A stretch of DNA of 64,000 bases from NCBI GenBank assembly GCA_037074705.1, contig CM073592.1, forward strand, positions 53,366,129 through 53,430,128, given 5' to 3'. Under the pieces are notes generated by a model, which was not told where the DNA came from, ran no database searches, and saw nothing but the letters and a program-made list of their open reading frames with translations. Positions 1 to 14,532 of the stretch are shown piece after piece. How positions within the stretch are numbered: the stretch's first letter is position 1; every line of letters starts with the position of its first letter. The translations under genes were made by a program, and so were the position numbers. Origin of the DNA: Zhengitettix transpicula (Eukaryota > Arthropoda > Insecta > Orthoptera > Tetrigidae).

Positions 1-2107
1 AGGAAGATATATAAATCATCAAACGAAAAAAATAGAGAATACTTTCACTTTACACCTTGAGAACACAGTGCCGCGATTACTGGCTGAAACAAAAAGGACC
101 TGAAATATAATTTTAGAATTCATAACACAAACATTACCAGTGGTTCGTTTTAAAGAACCTGTGGGGAAGACTTCCTTCAAGGCCTCTTCCAAAACTTAGA
201 AATAATCTGCTCAAAACGTCCACTTTCTCCAATTCCTGAGCTCGAATTGTTTTTTCACACCACCTCTAGCGGAAAACTTAATCAAGATAGTCTAATTATA
301 ATACATTTATTCTTAACAAAACAAAACATTTATTCTTAACAACAGTGTAACTAGTGAGATAAAATTGTAATCTGATTTATAGGTTGATGCAGCAAAACGT
401 CGACAACAAAGGCGACAAAAAGGCACTTGTTCGTGAAAGTGGAGTCGATATAAGCTCCACTAATACTTTCCTTTTATCATTTTGAACAAAAAGAACTTTA
501 TGTTATAATGCACATAATTCACGCTTATTCAGAATCCTATTTTCGGATAGAATTCCATTATTCTCAGATGTTTTGTTGTAGTTTGCCTTTTAACGCAATT
601 AAATAATTGGCTTCGTCTCCCCTTTTCCCGAGGTAGCTTCATCGTCTGTTCTGTTAGGTCAAGACAAAGACACATTATCGCATAAAAGTGACGTCATTTT
701 CTGGTAATAACTCGAAGGCTCATTATACGGAGCGCGAAGCCAAAATTCCGGCAACAACCGCTAAGAAGATTATGTTAATGGCTTCTGCTGCTGCTCCGAG
801 ACTTTTATCGGATTATTTCTTGGCCTTCCTCCCCCACTTTTACTCTTACCACCCTAGCGACAGGAACCGACGTCACTGGAGCGACTTTATACAGATTTAA
901 TTAAAACACTTTACTGTGTTACGTAACTTACTTTCTTATGTAATCCGTGCAGAGGCTCCAATTACCAACCCTTTTAAAAATTATTCTTTTATCTAATGAA
1001 CAAAAAAATCAATCTAATAGTATTCTACGACGAGTACTAAATCAATTAACAAGAAGTACGTAAGAAGTTTCAAGTCTCTCATTGGTCGAGAAAACTACTT
1101 TTATAACTTTGGTGATCAGAGACTTTATATAAAAAAATCCCACCATGTCTGATAAAAGTTACTTTATAAAAGATAACTAGGATAAAATTTAACCTCAAGA
1201 TGCAAAGATTTAAAGTTATGCTTACTTCGTATGCATCATTAATAAAACACAATGATATAAAAATTTTAAAATAATATATACATCGAAAATAAAAAAAATA
1301 ATAATATTGTTATAAGTGGTCAAAAGAACAAACAATATAATATTACAAATTATAAATCAATTTAACAATTTTTCTCCTTTTCTAAAATTTTTCTCTTAGG
1401 AAAAATCAACATTCTTCTGTCTTAATGGAATGAGCGGTGAAAAGTATTTCAAATAAAATTTACATAACATTTGTTCATTTAAAAAAATTATCTAATTGAA
1501 AAATAAATATTCTTATCTCTTAAATGTTGTAAGGAACAATAAATTGTGAAAAAATAAAATTTAATAATTTTTCATCATTCTTTCAATTTAATAACACATG
1601 TTCATACACAATTATGAACGTAAATGTGTTCCAAATTAAAATCACAAATTGTTCTTCCTATTAGATTTTTTTGAATAGGAAAATGTTACAAATTTGTGAT
1701 GTGAAATATTATTTTGGTAGTTCTTTATTGCACTTATGACATAAATATTGTTGTTTATCTTTTGGATTTATTTTGTCTTCAATTTTTTTTATGAATTTGT
1801 AATTTGCATAGATTTTGGTTACCTTATTTATGATTATTTATTAATCCAAATAATCGTGTTGAATATAATACGTAAATTGTGTAATAAGCAATATCAATTA
1901 AATTTATGAAGGAAATTTTTGTAATATATTCTGTTACCGTTGAAGCATAACATAAAAAACCGGACGAAAGTTCAAAATTGTAGAGAAACGTCGTTGAATT
2001 GAATATTATTAAAGTGTCTGTTAAAATTGTCGTTTATTTAAGTTGTTAAAAATTTGTTTTTTCATTATTTAAGGAAAACTCGGGTATTTTTATTTTTCCT
2101 CAATAAA

Positions 2108-2142
2108 TTATATATATATATATATGTATATATATTATATAT
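2108..2142. repeat. TA microsatellite
   Basis: Nearly pure (TA)n with one G interruption. Confidence 0.9.
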
Positions 2143-3413
2143 TAATGGAATTAGAGAAATTTATCAATAAAATCGTAAAGATAAGTTGAATATCAATATT
2201 CAAAACCTCGTCTTTCGTTCTTCACACCAGGTCATGCTTTTCCATTTTTCTCCGGGTAGAAGAAAAGCTATTTAGCAATCATTTTGACTTTGTCTTAGTT
2301 TCCAACTTGACAGAAACACTGAAGCGTGAAGCATATCATTTCTCCATTTAATATAAATCCCTACAGGTCTTTCGAATTTATTTTCAATTATTTCCATTTT
2401 AATAATACAATGACGTTGTTTGATTGTAATTACAAAACCTATACTTTGTGCAATATTGCAATTAACATAAAAATCAACAATTCTTTTTATTCTTGAATGT
2501 AAAAGAAGCTTTTAATATTATTTTAATATCAAAATGAAAATTTAAAAACTCTTACTTTAATAATTCATTGTAATTAGTTTGATATAAATATATCTTCGTA
2601 TTTCGACAATTTTTTGAGTAATTATTGAATACATTATACGGTAAAAAATAGTAGTTGTCTTACACCAGAAAATATATACAGAATATCAACATGGCATCGG
2701 TGTATATGCTAAATAACTTTATATTTTAATTTAGAGATCCGTTTTCTGGATAATAGTAAAACTTTATAAATGTTAATTATTTTTTATGACTGTCCATTAA
2801 AATATAGAAAATATATTTATAGAATATCTCGAAGATTTCTCGTTTCAAGAACATCTTATAAACTTTATCTGTGGAATGAAATGAATTAATATCCACCATT
2901 TTAAATAAATATAGAATAGTGTACAATTATCGCAACACTTTACCATTAAACAGGAGATTGGAAAAAATGATAAAAACAACATAATTTTAAAAAAACAAGT
3001 GAACTAAATAACTGTAACAATACTGACGACTGTAAAGGTCGTACTTCATGCTGAATAGCAAGCAGGAAATTTGTCATGGCAATTAGAGAATTGTTCTACA
3101 CACATTAATAGCAACAGTTTACCAACTTCGCACACATGCAAATAATTATTCTATAAACACCGCTGTGTGTGTCGTACCATTCCTGACAGTAAATAATTAT
3201 ATGTTTATAGTGCGACCCTACAGTGTACTGTATACTAAAGGAGAAACATACTGAATGAGTTAAAATAATACGAATATTTATATTCAATACGACTGTTCTT
3301 TAAGTAATTAAAGTTTACGTGGTATAATAACTTATTATGTTTTTATGAATGAAAACACATTTATTGTACAATCTTTAATTATTAACAACATTCTTGTAAG
3401 GATTGTATATTTG

Positions 3414-3414
3414 C

Positions 3415-3470
<56 letters not shown>

Positions 3471-3471
3471 T
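3414..3471. repeat. TA microsatellite
   Basis: Long (TA)n with a single G and a single C interruption; it generates the artificial Tyr-Ile repeat in an open frame that spans it. Confidence 0.9.
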
Positions 3472-5249
3472 GGCATAGAGTGTCAGAAGCTTCCGGAACA
3501 GTAAATATCAACTATTCTCGGAGACGGTTTAATATCATAATAATACGTATTTGTGAACAAAAATTCCTTAAGCTAAGCTGGAATCCATAAATGAATTGAA
3601 GGTTACAATTAAACTAATTTTACTTTTGGATAATTGATAGGTGTATGTAAATAGAAACAATAATTTCTTATAAATTATCATTAATATTTTACATTCGTGG
3701 TTACGAAGTAATACTTTAGAAATATAATTGTGAGTACACAATAATAGCAAATAAATACTTGTTATTTGACGATTTTGAATTATATCATTTTCTAAGCTTA
3801 CAATGGACAAATTAATACTCAATACACATATTTTGGAGAGGAAAGCTTTATTTGTTGAATACAAACTATAGCAGCAAATAATGCGCTCTATGTAAATTAT
3901 ATTTTTTAAAAAATTCTGAAACTTTAGGTTTTCTGATTCAATTGATTTCTTTACTCCATGAAAAGTAATAAAATAGAATATTTGATCAGTTTAATGTGAA
4001 TAAAAAAGTCTCAATCACAAAACTTCGAAACGTACGTAACATTAATTTAATTTAGTTAAAGTTGGTGGTTTATTAGTTTTAGTAATTCAGTGAGGATTGG
4101 ATTTAAATAATTATTTAATAGTATGGAGACATAATTTCCTTTATAAAATATTTTATAGCTGAAATCCTTATTTCGTATAAGAATAAATCACTACAGACGA
4201 CTATTAATGCGAGTCGTTCTTTTATCTCAGTTCCATATATTACGCCCTCACATATACTTATTAATATGGTCAGTATAACGTTGAACTCTACGCAAAAAAA
4301 AGGATTAGTGACAAAATGCACGCAATTTGATTTTTATTACGTGCGCGGCTTGTTTGACAAGGATTTTGGGAAGCTCATCGCTGTGGTGTTGATTGCGTGT
4401 GGGTGGATCTGCTAGTTGCAAAATAAATCGAGGCTGGAAGCTGGCTCGTGGCTGCTAAATACAGCTGGGAGCCTCTCTTTAAAACCTGAAGGTTCTCGTA
4501 CCATCTCTCGTGGCACGCCAGAAATAAGATCAAAACTCATCTTGACTCGTTAGTGCAGCTACTTTTATCTCCTTTCTTACTAACCATTCCAAATCCCTAG
4601 TCAATAACTCTCCTAAATGACTCGTAAATTTACGTCGTTCAGCGCGCTGCCGAACAAGTCTCTCCTGCACATTCACGAAAAGAGTGTTCAATACACCATT
4701 CTTCTTCTTTGACTCTTCATCATTTTACCCTTAAATTTACGGTAATCAGATTCTTCCACGATTTAAAGGTACTGCGACAGAATAGTAACCTCCCCCGTTG
4801 GTCCTTCGTTAGCCAGATTGTTTCCCTAGGCAGTATCTCTGCCCCTGACGCGTCTCCTAAACTCACAAGATTGCGAATTATCTTCGTAACTGGGTCCGTA
4901 AAACCAGAGCCTTGTATCCCGTTTCGCTGACCCCTACCATCCACGTGGCTGAAAATTAACTTTTCAACAACAATGTACTATAAAAGTTAAATAAAATAAG
5001 ATCATAACTTTAAATGTAAATAATTTAAAATTCAAATAAAAAAAACAATTATTTATTCTATATATTAAGGAAAATAACCACTTTTACAGTGGAAATTATT
5101 ATATTTATGTTTTACTTTGTGTTTGTTCATGGTTATTTGTATGATAAATATAGTAGAAAATAGAAACAAGAATAGGAATCGCTTATATCAATATGTACAA
5201 AAAAATTATCAAAAAAGTTCACGAAACACTTTCACGCCTCTGCTTAGAT

Positions 5250-5258
5250 TATATATAT

Positions 5259-5291
<33 letters not shown>

Positions 5292-5300
5292 CGTGTGTGT
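5250..5300. repeat. TA microsatellite running into a TG repeat
   Basis: (TA)n with short breaks, followed by GCGTGTGTGTG. Confidence 0.9.
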
Positions 5301-8300
5301 GTTATTAATTATTTCACATTATTAAATTATGAACTGGCCATGTCACAATATTAGAATGATCATTGAGGAAAACGAACAAAAAAACTTTTGTTGTGTGCTA
5401 ATTATTATTTATATTGGTACTCCTATTATTAATATTTTATGTGACAGTTTATTATTCAAGTTTATTTACATTGACTGTACGAGAACTGACAACTGTATTT
5501 TTGTAAATATGGATGTCTTATAATATTTTACGTTTGTAAAATTTTTTACGCAAGTAGACATTGTGAGTACCTGTTTGATATTCTGATGTGTGGAAATAAC
5601 AGTGTCTTTTCTTGCATTATTAATAGTGTTATACATTCTAAGTCTTTAAGTTAGTGCCTGATGTACCCGAACGATCAATCTTTGCAATTTCTTTCGGACT
5701 TTCCTACTGCAGCTCTGAATATTATTTTTTCCCTGGTGACAAACACAGTTTCTTTGTTTTTTAGAAACGTTCAGATAATGTGTACTTACATTCTGTATTA
5801 TTATTCTTTCTCAGTTATTCTTCTGCACGTTGTATTACTTCGTCGCAGTCAGGGTCACTCAATAAACTTAATCCGTCTGTTTTATCCTGTTTGTTTGTTG
5901 TATCTTCCTGCTTTTAGCATTCCTTCTACCTCTTGTTTATTTTTTCTCTATTGTTCCCATTTTAAAATTCGCTCTTCCTCATTTTTCTGCTTATTCTTTT
6001 ACTCAAACAATAGAATACCAGATATATACTTATAATAATGATGAAACTTACAAATAAGATATAATTTAACTTTGTGAATTCACAATAATCAGAATTTTCT
6101 GGTTCATTCCGATTTACGCTATCGCAACTTTAGTTTAGTTAACTCAAATGAGGTTACTCGTTAATACATGCTTCGATTTAATTCTTTTCAATATCTCAGC
6201 TGACAGGAATTGGCTCAGACACCTACGTTCTGTTTTTATATAAATCAGAAATACCACTGTAAATAAAAACCGTTCCTCCGATAATATCCTCAATGTCATG
6301 CAAACTTCAGATGAGGCTGCGTCAGTAGCTCACGTGACCTTGACTCGTCTAAAATAGTTCTAGAATATCTTCAAGGAATGCATTCTCCAGTAGAATTCAC
6401 CACCATAATTTCAAGACATATTATCCCACAGGGGGGTCTTTTATCTCACATGCTCTCGCATCTCATTCTGTCTCACGCTCATTTACGACCCACAACATTT
6501 GCTGTAAATTTTGCAAAGACACGTACATTTGCGTAATACAGGCAAACTTCAAACCATAAACTAACAGTGATATTTGCGTTCTCCTTAAGTACAGATACAA
6601 GGACATGTTAGTTTATAACGACTCTTGATTAGAAATGTGGAATAGAAGTTACACAATCATGGCAATAAACAACATATCGTCGAATGATTCCAAAACTATT
6701 TCTATGTAAACTGAGATTTAATATCAGATATTATCGGCAAAAAATTACAAATTTAAATGATTACATACTTTAATGTTCTCGTAAAGCTGATGCAATGCTA
6801 AAATTATTACGTATATCTCACCTCCATAATTAAATACAATGACTCGAATGCAGAATATCCTTATATTTGCCTGAGGAAAAATGTCGTCGCCTGCCGGAAC
6901 TACTGACTGCTGTTAATTCTATTCTTGGCTATTCCCCCTAATGAGATCCGTTGTTTCATCGCTGTTACATTTACAGGAATACTAGAGTGGAAAACCCAGT
7001 CTACCAGCTAATTAAGCATTACCACAAAATGCGGTCCATAAAATGAAAACATTGAAACAGTGCCATTAATAATCACGGTTTCATATTTGTCTTGTTTCTC
7101 TGCACCTTTTAATATGAAGTAATATAATGCTAACAATATTAATATGTTCTCTAGTAATAGAACAAACCGTGAAATAATTGTGTATTGATACTTATTAGAT
7201 TAAAGACTATTTTAACTTAAGTTTACTATTGAATAGTGAGTCGATTTACTAAATGATTCACGAATACCTTGTGTCATGATAAAACTTTGACCCAGAGTAT
7301 AAACCGAGAATCATTTATTAAAACTTCAATTTAATTTGCTTCATTAAAAAAACGGTGATTCTTCTTATAGAGTGCACAAACGTAAAATTTTTTCTTTTCA
7401 AATATCACTCGGTTTTCGACTCTCATTTTACTAACTTATACAATCTTTGGGAATGGTTATCCTAAACCTGTACATAAAAATTTCGATTTTTCTTATTTAA
7501 ACGCTTGGAAACAACAAGAAAAGAAGATTCACATCAAATAAAAACAGCTTATAATTAAAATCTTTATCTTATGTATATTGAAGAAAGAATTGCGATTACA
7601 TTTTTTGATGACCTAATTCTGATCTACGATGGTGCTTGTAATGTGAGGAACAAATTATTCAGTGGTGAAATAAGACTTAAACCACATAATAGAAACTTGT
7701 TATTACAAGTAATAAAATAAGCGAAACATCAATTTTTGAAATCGTTTTCAAATCATGAAAATATTGAACAAAAAAAGTCTCACTCATAAATTGAAGTTCA
7801 CGAAATCCATCAAATTTTAAAATAAGTAGGAGTAAGGATAAGAAATTTCTCAGAATGACACAGGAAAATAGGATTTCTTACCAATTTATTTCTTATATTT
7901 CACCATAGTCTCCTTTTAAATCAAAACACGTAATCCATCAATTAGCCAAGTCCTCTATGCCTTATGTATAACCGTTCAGTTCGACATATGGATTTTGGCA
8001 TCAGAAACGACGGTGCACAGAGTCGAAATAGCTGTCTTTCTAGACCTGGTTTGATACACGTGGTATAATAATTCAAGCGAATTCTATGCATGACAGATAA
8101 TTTTCCATTACCATTACAAAACGTATATTTCCCTTGCTCAGTTTATTATTTTTCTCCACAACATTGTTGCTATTCATTTGCAATTTAAAATATCCAATCT
8201 GGTCTCTGCTCACATGTAGCCTGAATTTCTCTACAATTTCAGTTTCCAGTTATAACTCGCATACAATGGTAAACCCGTGTACCAATATTCTGAGAAGAGA

Positions 8301-8929
8301 CGTATCGCATGTATGTGCTGAAAGGCGAATAATTCTCAAACGAATGATGTCCACACGCGGCAGCTCATTTGTTGAGCGAAGGCAGTCTGCCCGCATGAAC
8401 AGCGCTCTAATGAGCCACGACTGACCTCTTCTTTATCACCAATGGCCTTCCCGGCCCGCCAGGCACGGAAAGTTGCTACGATAATTTCGTCTGTTACGTG
8501 CACAACGTTTTGCCACAGGCGGCTACGTGAGTAATTTACTGAGCACCGGCGCCCACCGCCGAGGCATTGTGTTGCTTACGAGGTCCTGGATAAACAGCCG
8601 CCAGCTGCGAGGAACACTGGACATCAGGGCTGCTGCGAACACTAACATAAAAGATACAGGATAGTTCCACATTCCACCCAGATCAATCACTGGTCCCCTA
8701 TATTAATTTATTTATTAATGAACTCCTGGAAATATATGTTCTAAAATTCGTTCTGCATGAAAAATATATCATTCTAAAGAGGGATTGAACCAAGAAGATC
8801 CGCACTCTTCGATGATGTTTTGGATGAAACGAAACTGACGTGGAAAGCATTACTTATTAAAATAATTTAATTTACTCTTTAATTGTGAATTTTAAGAATT
8901 TAGTAAACAATGTATACAATTTAACTTAA

Positions 8930-9123
8930 TCACATTAATAATATTAAAATAGGAATATACTTCAAAGTAATTAGAAAATTATAATTTAAATTGTTTAAAT
9001 TAATTATCACTGGGTATTATTAGAAAATAATCAAATCTTTTTCAAACAGGGTATTGTGGGTTTCGAATAAGTAACCGAATGAATTTTGGTTTTACAATCA
9101 TTAAAATATATAAAAATATATAT
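8930..9123 (+). repeat. Left piece of a Helitron-like repeat, split by an LTR-like insertion
   Basis: Shares CAGGGTATTG and GAATAAGTAAC-type blocks with 10735-10860. The piece stops at a TA-rich tract into which the LTR-like repeat at 9124 is inserted. Confidence 0.4.
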
Positions 9124-10141
9124 TGTAATGATTGTAAAACAAAGGATGGCTTTAATTTTAAAAAATTAATTAATTAGTTAAACAAATTTATTCTTTAAAG
9201 GTACACTTTATCAGCTTTACTTTGGCACGCCAAAGTGAATCAAATTTACAAACCAAATTTTATTTTATTATTTATTTATTTTTATTATGATTTGTGGCAT
9301 TCTAGGAAAATACAAACTTTCCTATTTTACAAACAATTACATCTAATTTACTCTTCTTCTCAGGGTCTTTACTGGGCTTGATAGTAAGAACAATCAAATT
9401 TAATAAAATAATTAACAAATCAAAAATTTAAATGAACGGAATATAAATTCCAAACACAATAAATAAAAACGAAATCTAAACACGATAACGAAATCTGACT
9501 ATACCTTTAATTATCGTTTATAGACTTTAAATAGTTCTGTTTGTACTCACGATTGTCTTTCTGGTACCAGATCTGATTCTTGGAGGTTGAGGGCACAACT
9601 CACTAAAAAGGCCATTATTCACTGATTCTACACCTCATTATTAATAAAGACGGTAGTTGTTCTCGTTTTATTCCACCTGGAATTTGGGGTCAGCCGCTCC
9701 CTCGGTCATCCGTCTGACGTCTGTCTCCTCGATGCCTTTATGCGAAATGTTATTTCGGTCTGTGTGTTGCAAACCTTTTGCTTCCACTTTGCGATTTTTA
9801 TAAAATGAGTCTCTCCGTCAAGAACTATTTACTCGTGTTTTATAGAATCTATAGGTCTCGCAGTTGAACTTCCTGGACCACGCTGCTCGTACTCTTAGAT
9901 CAGCATCCTCATTCTCCCGTAATGTTCGTCGTACCGCTCAATTAGCCTCCTCTCTCTCCTCCAAAATGTTCGCCAGACCTCCTCTCTCTCTCAAAACTTT
10001 TGCCAGACTGCTCCCCGTATGAACGCGCGGTTTCCAATAAAGACTGCCGACAAAGCTTGCTGTGATCTTGCTTTAAAGGAATTGTACCGCTAACAATACA
10101 ATTATTTTAAACAATTAATGGCCTCCTTAATTAGTATTACA
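9124..10141 (-). mobile_element. Solo LTR-like repeat (copy 1), TGTAAT..ATTACA ends
   Basis: Starts TGTAAT and ends ATTACA, with ATAT on both sides (a possible 4-bp target duplication). Read on the minus strand it contains a core shared with four other copies here (a TATCAAGCCCAGTAAAGACC-like block followed by CTGAGA). A palindromic TTTGGCGTGCCAAAG lies near its minus-strand end. No protein domain seen. Confidence 0.55.
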
Positions 10142-10715
10142 ATATATAAATATATGTTAATAGCAAAAGAGAAATATATTTGTAATCTATGTTCAAACAA
10201 ATCTAAACACATGGAGAATTTGTTAATCAGCCTATATTTCAGTTTCAATGAGATTTATAGAAGTCCTACCGATGTTTTCTGTGTATAATGACAAACCCTT
10301 TTGGCATAGGAGGGGAACACTCTTAAAGGTGGGGGTGGAGGGTAGTTACAAGAAAATAACGAGAAAACAACCTTGATTTGAGTAAAATCCGGGGTTATGG
10401 ATGTCGCTGAATTTAACTATGATATTCAACGTGGCGTTTAACCGCCAAGAGTGGGGGTGGAAATTTAAAACATGTTAAAATGCTGATATTTGCGTCAAAT
10501 AAATATTTTTCTGGGTCAATGAGATAAACAGCGTTTGTCCAGAAATTTTTGTGTATAACTTCAACTCCTTTTGGCATGGGAGGGTAGGACCTTTATGAAA
10601 TAGTGTGGTTTACATAAAAAACGCAAAAATATCCGAGTTTGTGGTCAAACCCGGGGTTATGGATATCAGTAAGATTAATTATCATAACCTGGGCAACGCC
10701 AGGGTACTCAGATAG
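10142..10715 (+). mobile_element. Helitron-like repeat with stem-loop 3' end
   Basis: Contains two related blocks (10300-10400 and 10555-10665: CCCTTTTGGCATRGGAGGG-type and CCGGGGTTATGGAT) and ends with a stem-loop, CCTGGGCAACGCCAGG, followed by ACTCAGATAG. The same end occurs at 25343-25366, there finishing in CTAG followed by T, as Helitrons do. No helicase is present, so this would be a non-autonomous copy. Confidence 0.4.
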
Positions 10716-10734
10716 TTAATAATATAAATATTAT

Positions 10735-10860
10735 TTACATTGTTAAAATTAATCAACTTAGGGTATTAGTTACGAATAATAAATATTTTTCATACAGGGT
10801 ATTGAGGGCTTCTAATAAGTAACAAAATGAATTTTTACGATAATTATAACTGTAAGACAA
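10735..10860 (+). repeat. Second partial copy of the 8.9-kb Helitron-like piece
   Basis: Matches 8985-9100 in order (GGGTATTA..., CAGGGTATTG, AATAAGTAAC) with many substitutions. Confidence 0.35.
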
Positions 10861-12504
10861 AAACATACATAGATATGCATATGTATAATCTTATTTAAGC
10901 TTACGAAACTTCTTCATAGCAATCTGCGAATTCTAGTAAAACCCATTAGTAAGAAAATTTCGTCCTGTTTGCTTCTAAATAAAATTATTAATGTAGCGAG
11001 TAAAGTACGAAAAAAGGGTATCGTCTGCCTATTTAAATCTACTTAATATCGTATATTTTGATAAGCTATTTTAATACAGATTTCATAATTTAAACGATTT
11101 TCACTATACCTATGCCTTGCCGACTGACCTCTAGTATTATTTTCGTTCACATAATCCCTCGGTCTTTATAATCGTTACCCGATAGGCCTTCTTGGTCGCT
11201 TATGGTGTCATGAGTTCCATTTTAGAACTTTATTTTTCTGCCATTCACCAACTTCTAATTCGTTCCAGTACATCTGAAAGAAGTTTGGTCCTGCTTCCCT
11301 ACATTGTTAATGTTCGTACTTCTTTGTGCAACTTGCATCTTTTGTACTATAGTTCAAGTCAGATCCATGTCATTACTGGGAAAAAATATTATTATAATAC
11401 TTATGTATACAGATCCAATAGCATATTTCACTTCAATCAGACAGCATTTATTCGAGATGTTCTCCATTTTTTTGACTTATTATATTATACTGCCTAAGTA
11501 TTGATCTATATTTTGAAAATAAATTTTTCATCACCAAGAAATTAATCCAAATGGATTTAAGATTCTTAGAAATCAGCTGCGGTGGCACAGCTTCTACGTC
11601 TTTCTGTGCACGTGCAGTACTCTGGTCACTGATTACAGAGCATTACTTGGGCGCTAATGATGTGTTGTAGGGTAATGGAGATCAAAGGCTGGAGCATCGC
11701 ACGCTGAAGGATTCCATTAATAGCCCAAGCATCGCATAGCTCAGCGCGCAATGCTCCAAGCATCCATGTACCACAGGAACGTTCTGCTCCTGGGTCATGG
11801 TACACCTCAACCTCTGTATCTACGATTTTACAAGTAACCGAAAATAGTCATAAACCATTAGTGACTCAACACATACGTGCAAGTTATTTACATAGCTGTT
11901 GAAAATTATAATTTTATACTTCAAGGTGAATTACTGCATTTGGTTTTAGTTACATTTATCTGAAATGATATTAAAATATAATTAAGGGAAAAATTTCAGA
12001 AGAGGTATTAGACAGGAAACAAAGAGAATTGAGAAGAGGTGATGGGTGGATTATTTAAATTTCGAAAATTATAGTACTTTGTTTTGAGGATGTGTTATAA
12101 TTCAATCCTGACCTGGTAATATTTTGCTTTATATGCCAACAACGCAGGGCAGTGTGCTGTTATTTCAGTTACACAAGTAATGTTGTAGAATTTACAATAG
12201 TCAAAAATGCCATAACTGAAATATTTTGAGTATTGTGGATCAAATTAACTATCAAATGACCAAATTAAAGAGACGTACAGCTCCAAAAAATACAAAGCTG
12301 CGTTAAAAAAAAGACCAATAAAGTCAATACAAAAGAGTGCTCCTCTGCAAAGTGATAATTGACAGAGAGAACGAACGTACAGAAGTACGATTGCCGCAAC
12401 TAATTGAAGCACTAATCAACGTTAAATGCATGGGTCACGCCATGGATGAAGGAAAGAAGGATTTTGTCATTCTGAAAACATAATATATTTTGGAAACTGG
12501 GTTA
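10861..12504. other. No recognisable gene
   Basis: AT-rich apart from a GC-richer patch at about 11570-11840. The overlapping frames at 11192-11504 show no domain. Confidence 0.5.
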
Positions 12505-13830
12505 GATAGATAGATTTATTCACCATTAGCCCTCTTAAGAGGAAATAGGACTCGTCAGAAATGTACAGTAGAAAAATTACATATAAACAGAATTAATATT
12601 AAAAGGTTACAGACACAAAAAAAAAATCATATCTGTTCACATTTTTCTAGTCACTACAATCATACACACTATCTTTAGGAAACCCGCACACGACACTTAT
12701 CACTTCCTGGTATTCATCTCCTCGCTAGATACGGAGGGATGTCGTCATGGATATTTACTAAAACAGAAAGCAGAGGCTGGAAAAACAGAACCAAAACGGG
12801 AAAACTGGACTATTTACATATTTATAGCATATTCGGCAATTTTGTAGGCAAGGCAGTTTAAGGAATATGAGACCGATTCAAAAATTCGTGTACGGAGTAA
12901 TAAGTTCCATTTACAAGAAAAGTTTTACACTCCTTGACGAATGCGTTGTAGTTGTTGATGTTCTTTACATGTTCAGGAAGGCTGTTAAATAGTGCGATAC
13001 CGGAATAATGAACGCTATACTCGTAAAGACTGAGGCTGTGCTTGTCAGACCTGAGAACTGAACGGATCCTCCATGATTGTCCCCGTTACTTGCAAAAAGG
13101 TTCATGTTGCGTTTAACAAATTTTAGTATTTCTAATATGTAAGCGCTAGGTAGAGTCAGAATATGAAGTCTTTTTAACAGCGGTCTGCAGCTTTCTCTAG
13201 CAACTGAACCTGATATAATTCTAATGGATCGTTTTTGCAGTTTGAAAACATCCACACTACGAGAACAATTGCCCCAGTTGGCAATACCGTAACACATATG
13301 TGAATGAAAGTAGGCAAAATAGACTAGTGAAGCAGTTTTTGTATCAACTTGTTGGATCAATAGTCTCAATGAGTAACAAACAGAACTAAGTTTGCGCACA
13401 AGGCGATCAATGTGCAAGTTCCATTTTAATTTACTGTCGACCTGCAAATCGAGGAAAGTCGCATGATCTGAGAACTTATCCGTTACGATGTTGTTGGTTT
13501 CTGTTGTAAAACGAACTAACTTAGTTTTCTGTACATTGAGCGTTAATTTATTGGCGGCGAACCAAGTATTTAGGTTTCTAGATGCAGTCTCAATCTTCGC
13601 ATTGAGATTATTTACGTGCGCAGACGAAAATTTCATGCTCTAGTATTGCTTACAGACGTATCGTGTATCGGTACAACTCTGCAATGGCCCTTAAGCTACA
13701 TAAAAATTTTCATCAATATTGATCTGAATAGTTAATCTGCATTCTCGTGGCTGATCAGAATTTGGGAAAGTTCAGAGGAGAGAACTGTCAGAATACTGTA
13801 CGCGGCCGGACCTGAAAAAATTATTTAATA
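12505..13830 (-). mobile_element. 5'-truncated non-LTR retrotransposon (LINE, jockey/CR1-like)
   Basis: The open frame 13636-12965 (223 codons) is the C-terminal part of a LINE reverse transcriptase: WFAANKLTLNVQKTKLV, then FLDLQVDSKLKWNLHIDRLV, YFAYFHSHMCYGIANWG and LQKRSIRIISG are the usual blocks after the catalytic site. Just upstream, in another frame, PIHDTSV sits where the active-site ADDTS motif is expected, so the catalytic part is mutated and frameshifted. The 3' tail ends near 12505 in a short GATA-type repeat (AATAAATCTATCTATC on the minus strand), typical of LINEs with microsatellite tails. Inactive relic. Confidence 0.85.
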
Positions 13831-14529
13831 ATTTAATAAAGCATTGTCATAACAAATCACATTTAAATCGTAAGTTGAGAAACTTGGCTTCGTTCTGAAC
13901 GCATAATGTCTCATACTAAACCAGTACAGATCTTACTTTCCTTTCCATTCCCCTCTATTGGACTGTGATTCTAGTATATAATTCATATTGATATTATATT
14001 TTTGAAACTAATAGATAAACTACCTGGTTTCTCTGAAATTGATGTACATAATAGATATAAAATTGTATAAACAATTATATTCATGGGCGTGTTCATTTAA
14101 ATTTGTAGCGTGGTAGTGTTATGATGTTCTGGAGAAGGTTGGGCTTCAGTAGAGTTCGAACGCAACTCAGTGACGTTGAATGGCGTCACTTCACACTATG
14201 ACATCGGGGCTCACGAACAAGTATGGAAGAGTAATATTTTATTAACATTATTTACCCAATCATAGAAGGTAATTTCTCTTACGAAAACACGTAGCGAATA
14301 CATTGGTCTTCATGGGTTTTGCCAGGGAAAACAACGCAATCCATACGAAATATCAATAAATAAATTACCTCAATAAAAAGTACCTTAACGGTAAAAAGTA
14401 TAAAGGAATACGTAGTATTCAAAAATCATCAGCCGCGAATCATCTTGATTTACTACAAACTTTCATTACTTTATTTTATCATTAAAAGGTTTTTATATTG
14501 ACGCTACAAGTCTGTATTTTTTTTAAAAA
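13831..14529. other. No recognisable gene
   Basis: AT-rich sequence between the LINE relic and the first 0.5-kb repeat; nothing supported. Confidence 0.5.
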
Positions 14530-14532
14530 AAA

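Larger units (their letters stand above)
1..8929. other. AT-rich stretch without recognisable gene
   Basis: No open frame here looks like protein; the longest are AT-driven. TA microsatellites are listed separately. Three spots are clearly GC-richer than the rest (about 600-900, 4330-4950 and 8400-8700) and could be regulatory or old repeat sequence; nothing in them is recognised. Confidence 0.6.

Noticed and set aside
3345..3590. Frame with a Tyr-Ile run
   Set aside because: Pure translation of a TA microsatellite.
5661..6035. 124-codon frame rich in Phe, Leu, Ser
   Set aside because: Composition follows T-rich DNA; no domain, no exon structure.
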